NCBI RefSeq assembly: GCF_001968815.1
Contig: NZ_MIEQ01000046.1
Location: forward strand, 186,001 to 250,000
Source: Motiliproteus sp. MSK22-1
Lineage (GTDB): Bacteria > Pseudomonadota > Gammaproteobacteria > Pseudomonadales > Balneatricaceae
Reading direction: 5' to 3'
DNA: 64,000 nt
The translations under genes were made by a program, and so were the position numbers. Each line of letters opens with the position of its first letter. The stretch's first letter is position 1. The notes under the pieces were generated by a model, which was not told the origin of the DNA, did no database searches, and saw only the letters and a list, made by a program, of their open reading frames with translations. This document shows, in pieces, positions 53,432-61,439 of this stretch.

Positions 53432-56400
53432 TGAGAGGTTGTCTCGGCTGTTGTTTTGTGTTGCCACAAAGTTGAAAAATCGGCACCAATCGCCAACAAG
53501 ACGGGAACTAGAACCAGCGTTATTGCCGTAGCAAACAGCTCGCCGTATGCCAGGGAAACCGCAGCGGGTATCAGATATTGGGCCTGCTCCGATGTTTCAG
53601 ACATTAGCGGCATCAGGCCCGCATAGGTGGTGATCGTAGTAAGGAATATCGCCCGTAAACGTTGCCGCCCGCTGTCCAGTAGTGCCCTATGGATATTGCT
53701 TTTATTACTCTGATTGTAGTGTGCGATCAATACGAGACTGTCGTTGACCACAACACCAGACAAAGCCATCATTCCGAGCATGGATAATAAGCTGATGGGC
53801 AAATCCAACCAGGCATGCCCGATGACCGCCCCGACAAACCCGAAGGGGATGACAGCCATGATAACCACCGGCTGAAAATAGCTTTTGAGCGGTATTGCCA
53901 GTAGCGCATAGATAGCAAGCAAGGATAACAGCAGCGCCTTAACCAGCCCCTGTTTAGCATCACGGCTTTGCTCAAGCTCCCCGGCTTCTGAAATCGTCAA
54001 TCCAGGATAGTCAGCCTGAAGTGTTTGGAAGGTTGTGTTGCGCAAAACACCGATCACAGCCTCAGGTGAACGCTGGGTTTTATCTACCTTAATAGAAACA
54101 GCAGCATTGGGACGTCCGTTTTTGCGGATAATTTCTCCACGCTGATAACTCATTTCCATGATAGCGACTGCACTTAGTGGATAAGCTTTACCCTGAGCAT
54201 CCCGAATCATAATATCGTTAAGATCAGCAACGGAATCCCTGAGTATTCGAGGGAAACGGAGCTTTACTTTGACTTCATCCGCCCCCCGCTGAAGGCGCTT
54301 TATTTCAATTCCCCCAAACTTGGCGGACAATTGACGAGCAAGATCTGCCTGTGTCAGCCCCCATTGCAGAGCTTCATCACGTATCCGAAAACGAAGCTGT
54401 GGAATTTCAGTTCGCAGATTATCCCGTACCTCCAATACATCGGGCTGGGCCTGGACGTCGGAGACTAGTTTATCCCGTGCTTCTGCCAATATGCGCAAAC
54501 TGTCATGGCTCAGAGAAATTTTTGCAACAGAAGGTGCCGCAGACTCAGTGGCATTGAAGCTGAGGTTCCAGCTCCCCTGAAGCGATCCTGCTTTTTCACG
54601 CCAATCGTTCAACACCTGAGTTATTGATGGTCCATCAGCTACTGACCGCGATAACTCTGCAAAAATCAGAATTTTGTCTTCGAGCATCACGGTCAGTACA
54701 TTAGCAATTAGCGGGTCAAGAACTGCAGAGCTGAGAACTAGAGTGCTATCATTTTGGCGACCACTAACATAAGCGTTATTGATGGCATCAGCCGCTGCAG
54801 CAAGTTGGGCTGCATTCTGACGTATCAACGTTAAGGGTGTATTGGCGTGGTGGTTGACTTCAATGGAAATCAAATTTCCCGGCACCTCTGGAAAGAATAC
54901 GCTTCGCACCAACCCTTTCTCCACCATCGCAACACTGGCAACCAATAGGCTGACAAACAGCAACAACACCGAATAGCGATGACGCAATGACCAAGCTAAC
55001 AACGGTAAATAAACACTCTCGGAAAAGCAATCCAGCGCTCGATTCACACCCCGCTGTATTACCCCAGGCTTTCCGATTTTGGTGTGTGCCAGGTGTGCAG
55101 GCAGGATCAATTTTGATTCTACCAGAGACATAATCAAGGCCGTTATCACCACCCAGGAAAAGCTGGCGAATAATTTGCCTGATTCATTGCTGAGTTGAGT
55201 CAAAGGGAAAAAAGCCGCGATGGTCGTCGCGATACCGAAAACCGTCGGGATAACTACCCGGTAGACACCTCTGGATGTCGCCACCAGAGCAGTTCCACCT
55301 GACTGGGTTCGACTGTGGTATACACTTTCCCCCACGACAACCGCATCGTCGACAAGAATTCCCAGCACCAGAATGAAGCCGAAAGTGGTAATTTCATTGA
55401 AGGTATAGTCAAGAAACGAAGGCCCCATAAAAAACAGCGTCCCCGCTATCGCCACGGGTAGTCCTGCGGCTACCCAGAGGGCCAATCGCAGATCCAAAAA
55501 CAATGCAAGTAACAGGAAAACCAACACCATGCCCTGAAGAGCATTGTTCTTAAGCAAATCCAGCCTGTCATCAATATAGATACTCAGATCCGACCAGATC
55601 CTGATATCTACACCTTCAGGTAAAGTGGGTGTCAGAGTGGCTATCACTTTGTTAGCCTGCTCGCTCATCTGCTTGAGGTCGCTTCTTGCACTGGCCAGAA
55701 TCTCTATCCCTATTGCAGGCTGGCCATTAAACAGTACCCTGTGGTCATGTTCTTCAAAATTGTCGGTGAGTGTTACGATATCCGACAACCGAACCAAGCC
55801 TCCTCCCTCAAGCCTTTTTATGACGATATCCGCCAATTCCCTGGCGTGATAGACCTGAATATCGGCGATAAGGGTCAATTGACCCGTGGCGGTCTTTAAT
55901 ATCCCGGCCTTACTGGTAACCAGACTATGATTGACGGCGTCAGCGATATCAGTAAGTGTTAAGCCTAAAGATTGGAGTTGATAAGGATCCGTTTCAAGGG
56001 CAATTCGGTAGGACTTTTCACCCCAGATCTTGAGTTTGCTGATTCCAGGCTGATTCAATAGCGCGCGCTTAACTTCACGCAGTATACGCTGTCTGGTTTC
56101 CGTACTCTTGCCACCGGATATCTGTACGATTAGCGATGGATAACTGAACACTTCCTGCTCAATTACCGCCCGCTCGGCCTGTGTGGGCCAGTCTTCTATG
56201 GCATCAATCCGCTGACGTACTGCAAGCGCCAACTTGTCGAGATTGAAGCCATCCTTGCGGACAACCCGAACGTAACTTAGCCCGTCTTCCGAGCGGGAGT
56301 GAAGGTTTTTTATACCTTCGACCCCTTCTAAGGCGCGTTCAATTTTATAGGACAGCCCTTCGTCTACCTGTTCCGCGTTGTGACCGATATAGAGCGTTGT

Positions 56401-56541
56401 TATACCGATGCTGTTTGCCGGAAGCTTGGGTAATGCCTCCGATCGCATCGTGCTCAGGCTTAATACGCCAGCTACCAAAATAAATAGCATCATCAAATTT
56501 GGTGCCACCGGGTTACGAATAAACCAATTAATCATGTTCAT
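53428..56541 (-). CDS. RND-family efflux transporter (inner-membrane pump)
   Basis: 1037 aa, full AcrB/MexF-like length with twelve helices. Motifs: NWFIRNPVAPNLMMLFILVAG (TM1), the TM4 region TFGFILVLGILVDDAVVVGESVY with the proton-relay Asp pair, and in the C-terminal half SLLSMLGMMALSGVVVNDSLVLI. A large porter domain lies between TMs 1-2 and 7-8. Closest in feel to the AcrB-like RND group often annotated with broad specificity; substrate not predictable. The start is at 56541, overlapping the adaptor gene by 14 bases (56535 also possible). No outer-membrane channel gene is present. Confidence 0.93.
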   Translation of the reverse strand: MNMINWFIRNPVAPNLMMLFILVAGVLSLSTMRSEALPKLPANSIGITTLYIGHNAEQVDEGLSYKIERALEGVEGIKNLHSRSEDGLSYVRVVRKDGFNLDKLALAVRQRIDAIEDWPTQAERAVIEQEVFSYPSLIVQISGGKSTETRQRILREVKRALLNQPGISKLKIWGEKSYRIALETDPYQLQSLGLTLTDIADAVNHSLVTSKAGILKTATGQLTLIADIQVYHARELADIVIKRLEGGGLVRLSDIVTLTDNFEEHDHRVLFNGQPAIGIEILASARSDLKQMSEQANKVIATLTPTLPEGVDIRIWSDLSIYIDDRLDLLKNNALQGMVLVFLLLALFLDLRLALWVAAGLPVAIAGTLFFMGPSFLDYTFNEITTFGFILVLGILVDDAVVVGESVYHSRTQSGGTALVATSRGVYRVVIPTVFGIATTIAAFFPLTQLSNESGKLFASFSWVVITALIMSLVESKLILPAHLAHTKIGKPGVIQRGVNRALDCFSESVYLPLLAWSLRHRYSVLLLFVSLLVASVAMVEKGLVRSVFFPEVPGNLISIEVNHHANTPLTLIRQNAAQLAAAADAINNAYVSGRQNDSTLVLSSAVLDPLIANVLTVMLEDKILIFAELSRSVADGPSITQVLNDWREKAGSLQGSWNLSFNATESAAPSVAKISLSHDSLRILAEARDKLVSDVQAQPDVLEVRDNLRTEIPQLRFRIRDEALQWGLTQADLARQLSAKFGGIEIKRLQRGADEVKVKLRFPRILRDSVADLNDIMIRDAQGKAYPLSAVAIMEMSYQRGEIIRKNGRPNAAVSIKVDKTQRSPEAVIGVLRNTTFQTLQADYPGLTISEAGELEQSRDAKQGLVKALLLSLLAIYALLAIPLKSYFQPVVIMAVIPFGFVGAVIGHAWLDLPISLLSMLGMMALSGVVVNDSLVLIAHYNQSNKSNIHRALLDSGRQRLRAIFLTTITTYAGLMPLMSETSEQAQYLIPAAVSLAYGELFATAITLVLVPVLLAIGADFSTLWQHKTTAETTSQ

Positions 56542-57697
56542 TCCCAGGCACATAAGCCAATCCAGAGGTAAACAGGGACTGCACTTGTTGACCCTCTTTC
56601 AATCCCCCGTACGCAAATCGGATAATTTGATGCTGCCCGGCCCGAGGAGCAGTCACCACCAGGGTATCGCCCTCACTGCTCACCAGTTCAGGGCGCCATA
56701 AATCCAGTTTTCCCTGTTTATCAACAAACCATACCGCTCCGGAGGGGTCATAGGCGGTTGCCGGAATCTTCAGACTATTTTTGACAACCGTCCCTTGGAT
56801 CTCTGCTGTTACAAATTGACCGGGATCCGGGCCTTCAAATTCAAGATGGATTGTGCGCAGCCGACTTTGTCGATCAATATAGCCAGCCTGACGCACCTCC
56901 TTTATCTGCCACTGCTGCTTGCTGTAAGGGTCACTGACGGTGACCAAGGCCCGACTCATATCATCCGGCAATATTCGCCATTGTGTTTCACTCAGAAGTA
57001 ATGAAAGGGTCCGCGCATGGCGGCTAAAAAAGGTCAGCAGTTCCTGTCCCGGCTGCACCGAACCACCCAAACTCACATTACGCTTGACGATAATTGCGTC
57101 ATAGGGTGCACTGATTACTGTGCGTGACAATGCCAGTTTCGCTGATTCCAATCGAGCCTGGGCCGCTTTTAACGCGGCGTTCGCGTTCGCCACCACTGGT
57201 TTTTTCAAGACTAAATCGTTGCTGGGTTGCTTGCTATTTCCTGACAATTGCCAACCCCTTTCTGCCGCCTTGGCCTCGCTTTTTGCTTGAATAAGGGCCA
57301 ACTCAGTTGCCGCAACCTGGGCTTGGGCATCGGTGAGGCGTTGATCATAAAGCTCTGGATCAATACGTAACAACACTTCGCCACGTATTACGGCACCTCC
57401 ATCCTTTAACTTATCGGAGATAAAGGTCACCGCCCCCTCGACTCTTGAAACGAGCGTCGTTTCCCATTTTGCCCGGACTTCTCCGTGTATCACCAGTTTA
57501 CGAATAGCGGCTTGCGTTTCTAATTGATAAACCTCCACCTCAGGCAACGGGCGTGGTACCGGTGCAACTCTGTTCGCGGTAGATGGCTCCTCAAAGTACC
57601 AGGCCATCGTCAATAGCAACACTCCACCAGTAATCACCAGGCTTAAAATACGTACAATGACTTTTTGTCTCACATGCCCCACCGTTAGAAATAGCAA
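56528..57697 (-). CDS. RND periplasmic adaptor (membrane fusion protein)
   Basis: 389 aa, HlyD/AcrA-type. An N-terminal anchor at ~12-32 (VRILSLVITGGVLLLTMAWYF) is followed by a split lipoyl domain (AKWETTLVSRVEGAVTFIS and TVISAPYDAIIVKRNVSLGGSVQPGQ), a helical hairpin of ~60 residues between them, and a beta-barrel domain. First gene of the adaptor-pump-regulator-kinase operon, which is held together by overlaps at every junction. The promoter should lie in 57698-57780. Confidence 0.9.
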   Translation of the reverse strand: MLFLTVGHVRQKVIVRILSLVITGGVLLLTMAWYFEEPSTANRVAPVPRPLPEVEVYQLETQAAIRKLVIHGEVRAKWETTLVSRVEGAVTFISDKLKDGGAVIRGEVLLRIDPELYDQRLTDAQAQVAATELALIQAKSEAKAAERGWQLSGNSKQPSNDLVLKKPVVANANAALKAAQARLESAKLALSRTVISAPYDAIIVKRNVSLGGSVQPGQELLTFFSRHARTLSLLLSETQWRILPDDMSRALVTVSDPYSKQQWQIKEVRQAGYIDRQSRLRTIHLEFEGPDPGQFVTAEIQGTVVKNSLKIPATAYDPSGAVWFVDKQGKLDLWRPELVSSEGDTLVVTAPRAGQHQIIRFAYGGLKEGQQVQSLFTSGLAYVPGNEHD

Positions 57698-58185
57698 CCG
57701 CTCGACAGGCAGACTAAATCAAATGGTATTAACACAGTGTTAAGAACTGACGGAGAGATCGACTGGATTCGAACGAAAATGCTTATAAGAAAGTGCTTCT
57801 AAATAGAAACTATCCCTTGGCCAAAATAAACTTTGACGCCAAAAAATATCTACAATGAAAGGCCGGTGCGAGTGCTGCCAGGATTATTACGGAGATAGCA
57901 AGGCGATAACTTTTTTCACGCAGCAGAGATCAATGCCAGCAACCTTGTTGAAACCATATTCTTTTCTCCTGTAACCTGACAAATCGTTAAAAACGGCGAT
58001 GGTATAACCATAATCGCCCCCTTGTCCGTTCAGGGTTTCAACCTGTTGTGGCACTGGGCACGCACAAGGACTAACCCGATCTTTTTGAGCGCCCCTCACG
58101 GGCACCCATAATTGCTGGCACTATCTGGGCTACGACGGTAGATTTGTGGTATGCCTTTCTTTCAACGTCGCTATGCTCACTGTTC
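57698..58185. other. Intergenic region between gspD end and RND operon
   Basis: 488 bases. On the minus strand a strong ribosome site AGGAG with 8-base spacing precedes an ATG at 57957, which opens a 13-codon hydrophobic peptide ending TGA at 57916. A 72-codon ORF (57887-58105, minus) in another frame overlaps it, with Cys pairs (PCACPVP, DLCC). Neither is convincing; the region may hold a decayed small secreted-protein gene. Confidence 0.35.
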
Positions 58186-60147
58186 TTATCGCCCAAATAA
58201 GTGGGGACTAGCAGGCCCCATACCTGTCCACTCAGGAAGGGTCGTAGGTTTACTTCCCTCTGGAAATAGATTAATGCTCCCGTTCTCCTGCAACATTTGC
58301 TGAGCTTTCATATATAAATACTTGCGACTGCTGATCTCAACCATAGTTTCAGAGTCTCGGATAATAGTTGGTCGGATAAACACCATTAGATTTTTACGAT
58401 TTCTTTTTGTACGGTCAGATTTAAAGACGCGACGAATACCAGGCAAATCTCCTAATAAAGGCACTTTGTCACTCTTTTGCTGGACATCGTCATCCACTAG
58501 GCCACCCAGTACAATAGTTGCACCATTTTCTATCATCACTGTGGTATCAATTACACGCTTTTTTAAGATGATGTCTGAAGCTGACTCGTTTTCAAGTGAT
58601 GAGACTTCCTGCTTAATTTTCAACTGGACCATACTCCCTTCATTGATCTGTGGCTCAACATCCAGCTTAATACCAATGTCCTTACGCTCGACCGTTTGAA
58701 AGGGATTACCATTGTTTGCACCAGCAGTAGACCCAGTCAGAATGGGAACATTCTGACCCACATGAATGGATGCTTGTTCGTTATCCATGGTCATCAATAC
58801 AGGAGTGGACAGGACATTGGTATCAGAATCTCGCGTAAATGCCTTAATCAATGCAGCAAAACTCAAACCACCACTGGAAACCCGCCCCAACCCCAGACTA
58901 ATACCGCGGCTCCCGGTAAACGCGCCCGGTATTGAATCTCCTCCATCAGCAGCACCCACAACACCCAACAAGCTATTGCCAAGATTTTTAAAGTTGGCAG
59001 CACCGCCTATGACTCCGCTACTATTTGGGTCTCCTCGAAACAGCCACTGAACACCCACTTCTTTTGTTTTGTTTTCAGTAATTTCAACGATAATCGCTTC
59101 AACTAGAACTTGAGCACGACGGATATCTAATTGTTTTATCACAGTATCCATTTCATTGATAATTTCAGAGCTACCCGATAGAACGATGGCATTTGTCTGT
59201 TCATGGGCCATAATATGAACATTAAGTCGCTTAGTGACAGGGCTTTGATCAACACTCTGCGACTGTTCGGTTTTAATCATTGAATCACTAACACTTTCAA
59301 GCAAAGTAGCTAGTTCTTCTGCTTTTGCATACTTCAAATAGATCACTTTAGTGTTCGTGGCTGTTTTCACTTCATTGTCCAGTCGCTGAACGATCTTTTT
59401 GAGGTAAGCCTTGCTTTGACTATCTCCTCGTATCAATAAGCTATTGGTCCTTTCATCTGCGGTAATAACCGGTACCGCTCTGGTCAGCTGCTGCCCTTTC
59501 ACTTGCTCTCGAATCAACGAAGTAAGAATTCGGCTCATCTCTTTTGCAGAGGCATGATTCAGCTTTATCACTTCCATAGAATCAGTGTCAGCCTTATCAA
59601 CCCTGGCTATAATCTCCAGCAACCGACGCACGTTTGATCTCTTATCGGTAATGAGGATTACATTCGAAGCGGTGTATGAAGCAATAACACCGCTCTTGTT
59701 ATCAACCAACGGCCGAAGAATTGAAACCAACTGATTCACTTCAACATTAGTAACTTGCACGACCCGAGTAATAATTTCTTCGCTAGCCGAAGGAATAGGA
59801 TTCTCTGCTCCTTCAACCCCAATCCCTTCGAGCATAGCCGCTTGCTTAGGTATTACTTTAAGAATATTGTTACCAAGATCTACGACTGAATAACCGCTGA
59901 CACCCAGTTGCACCAGGAAGATTTCATAAAATTCTTCAGCACTGACTGGTTTTGGACTTTGTAGACTTACCCGTCCCTTAACCCGTTGATCAACAATAAT
60001 AGTTTTTCCACTCAGCTTACCCACCGTAGTTATAAACTCACGAATATCCGTATCTCTTATATCCAATGTAAAATGTTCAGCTTCGCTGAGAAGAGGCACG
60101 AAGAACGCACAGAAAAACAAGACAGACCGTATAGATTTTGATGTCAT
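58186..60147 (-). CDS. gspD: Type II secretion secretin GspD (isolated)
   Basis: 653 aa with signal peptide (VLFFCAFFVPLLSEAE). The N0 domain is at ~25-95 (FTLDIRDTDIREFITTVGKLSGKTIIVDQ), followed by N1-N3 repeats at ~120-330 and the secretin core from ~340 (LVEAIIVEITENKTKEVGVQW, VLSTPVLMTMDNEQASIHVGQNVPIL). The closing signature VPLLGDLPGIRRVFKSD is near 585-600. It forms the outer-membrane pore of the type II system. Length equals E. coli GspD. It is isolated: no gspC before it and no gspE after it. Orphan secretins such as Pseudomonas XqhA are known, so the rest of the machinery is probably elsewhere (inference). Confidence 0.93.
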   Translation of the reverse strand: MTSKSIRSVLFFCAFFVPLLSEAEHFTLDIRDTDIREFITTVGKLSGKTIIVDQRVKGRVSLQSPKPVSAEEFYEIFLVQLGVSGYSVVDLGNNILKVIPKQAAMLEGIGVEGAENPIPSASEEIITRVVQVTNVEVNQLVSILRPLVDNKSGVIASYTASNVILITDKRSNVRRLLEIIARVDKADTDSMEVIKLNHASAKEMSRILTSLIREQVKGQQLTRAVPVITADERTNSLLIRGDSQSKAYLKKIVQRLDNEVKTATNTKVIYLKYAKAEELATLLESVSDSMIKTEQSQSVDQSPVTKRLNVHIMAHEQTNAIVLSGSSEIINEMDTVIKQLDIRRAQVLVEAIIVEITENKTKEVGVQWLFRGDPNSSGVIGGAANFKNLGNSLLGVVGAADGGDSIPGAFTGSRGISLGLGRVSSGGLSFAALIKAFTRDSDTNVLSTPVLMTMDNEQASIHVGQNVPILTGSTAGANNGNPFQTVERKDIGIKLDVEPQINEGSMVQLKIKQEVSSLENESASDIILKKRVIDTTVMIENGATIVLGGLVDDDVQQKSDKVPLLGDLPGIRRVFKSDRTKRNRKNLMVFIRPTIIRDSETMVEISSRKYLYMKAQQMLQENGSINLFPEGSKPTTLPEWTGMGPASPHLFGR

Positions 60148-60619
60148 AAAAACTCTGCTACTACCTTTAAATTTAATTCCTGAGTATCAAGCTATAAATG
60201 TAATGATTAATTTGAAGTAATAGGACTCATATGGATTGAGTAACAAGTGTTGTTTTAATTTTTAAATCTAAAAAAAATACTCTTCCGTATTGTTTTTCTT
60301 TGTTTTAGATATTTCAACTGAAACAAAATCTTTAGCTACAGGGGCTAAATTTTTTTGCGGGTAACGCTGTTTTTTGGTGTAAGCGATATCAAATCAGGCT
60401 CAGATTTATCCAACAAATCCCCGACGGATCTGCACAAAAAAATCTGTAGATAATTTGATGAGTAATTCATTAGCGGCCATGGAATTAGAAATTAACCTAT
60501 AAAAATAATACCTTATGTTTTTTTGCATTAGCTGAATCACGCATTCATGATTAACTATGAAAAATGATTCAGCTCAATACTACATTCATATTTTTATTCT
60601 ATATCAATAATATAGAGCA
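60148..60619. other. AT-rich intergenic region gspD-PEP-CTERM
   Basis: 472 bases, strongly AT-rich, with the gspD promoter presumably near 60150-60230. A plus-strand hairpin TTTAGC/GCTAAA with T7 at 60331-60356 has no plus-strand gene before it. No ORF. Confidence 0.45.
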
Positions 60620-61198
60620 CTATTTTCGTCGAAAACAACAGAGACTAACCAAACCTAAACTTACAAGAAACATGGAAGTTGGCTCCGGTACAACTGAATA
60701 ATCTAGAACAGGATCTGACCATGCAGATATTGTATCGAATCCCGGCCCACTCCCTAAAACGCTGCTTCCATTACTTGCTCTAACTTCAACATTATTACTT
60801 AGGAGAATGCCTGTACCAAAATTATCAGTGCTTGTATCCGAACGCCATGTGCCATGCCAATTGACTGAAACAAGATCACTCATATCGTCTGTTTCGAAAG
60901 CAATTCCATCCGAGTAACGCGAAGTAAACCAGCTATCTTCAAAGCTTGCTTTATACTTTCCAGCTACCAGTCTCACAGATAATATATCTAACTCACTCCA
61001 AGTCTGTGAAACTAAACTTGATCCTCCGTTATCAGCAACAACTTGAACAGTTATTGTATCTTCATTTGAAGTGATTCCCTCTAACCCATAAACGTTGGAT
61101 ATTTCACTGGTATACGTAAAAAAAACAGGTTTTGCATTGGAATGGAGGCTAATTATCGCTGCAAAAACAGCCAAGAGTTTTGATGCATACCCAATCAT
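60620..61198 (-). CDS. PEP-CTERM sorted exoprotein
   Basis: 192 aa. A signal peptide (LLAVFAAIISLHSNAK) is followed by a beta-rich, Ser/Thr/Asp-rich domain and a C-terminal sorting signal VVPEPTSMFLVSLGLVSLCCFRRK consisting of the Pro-Glu-Pro motif, a hydrophobic helix and basic end. An exosortase recognises such tails and the proteins go to the surface or exopolysaccharide matrix. The start is placed at ATG 61198, directly before MIGYASKLL, rather than 61234. No exosortase or EPS gene is in the window. The function of the mature domain is unknown. Confidence 0.85.
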   Translation of the reverse strand: MIGYASKLLAVFAAIISLHSNAKPVFFTYTSEISNVYGLEGITSNEDTITVQVVADNGGSSLVSQTWSELDILSVRLVAGKYKASFEDSWFTSRYSDGIAFETDDMSDLVSVNWHGTWRSDTSTDNFGTGILLSNNVEVRASNGSSVLGSGPGFDTISAWSDPVLDYSVVPEPTSMFLVSLGLVSLCCFRRK

Positions 61199-61328
61199 AT
61201 TTATCTCTACATGTGTTAGATTTATTTCAAACAAACACTAAAATCAAAAAACACCAAGATAGAGCTATCTAAAAATTCATTTTAAATAACTAAAAATTAC
61301 TCTGTGTTTTTAATCCTAAGTCAGCACA

Positions 61329-61370
61329 GTGGTCATATTATCTGAATTTATTTTCATATAATATGACCAC
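61329..61370. terminator. Hairpin downstream of RTX gene
   Basis: Perfect 13-bp stem GTGGTCATATTAT (61329-61341) with ATAATATGACCAC (61358-61370), 16-nt loop, 70-110 bases past the RTX stop. There is no T tract, so termination is plausible rather than certain. Confidence 0.5.
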
Positions 61371-61439
61371 TTATACGCACTCTTAGCATTTAGCGCCTAT
61401 GAGTTTTCAAAATCTGGAAACTGTTGGTTATTGCGATAA

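Noticed and set aside
60331-60356. Plus-strand hairpin with seven T
   Set aside because: Terminator-like, but no plus-strand gene lies upstream; stem is only six AT-rich pairs.
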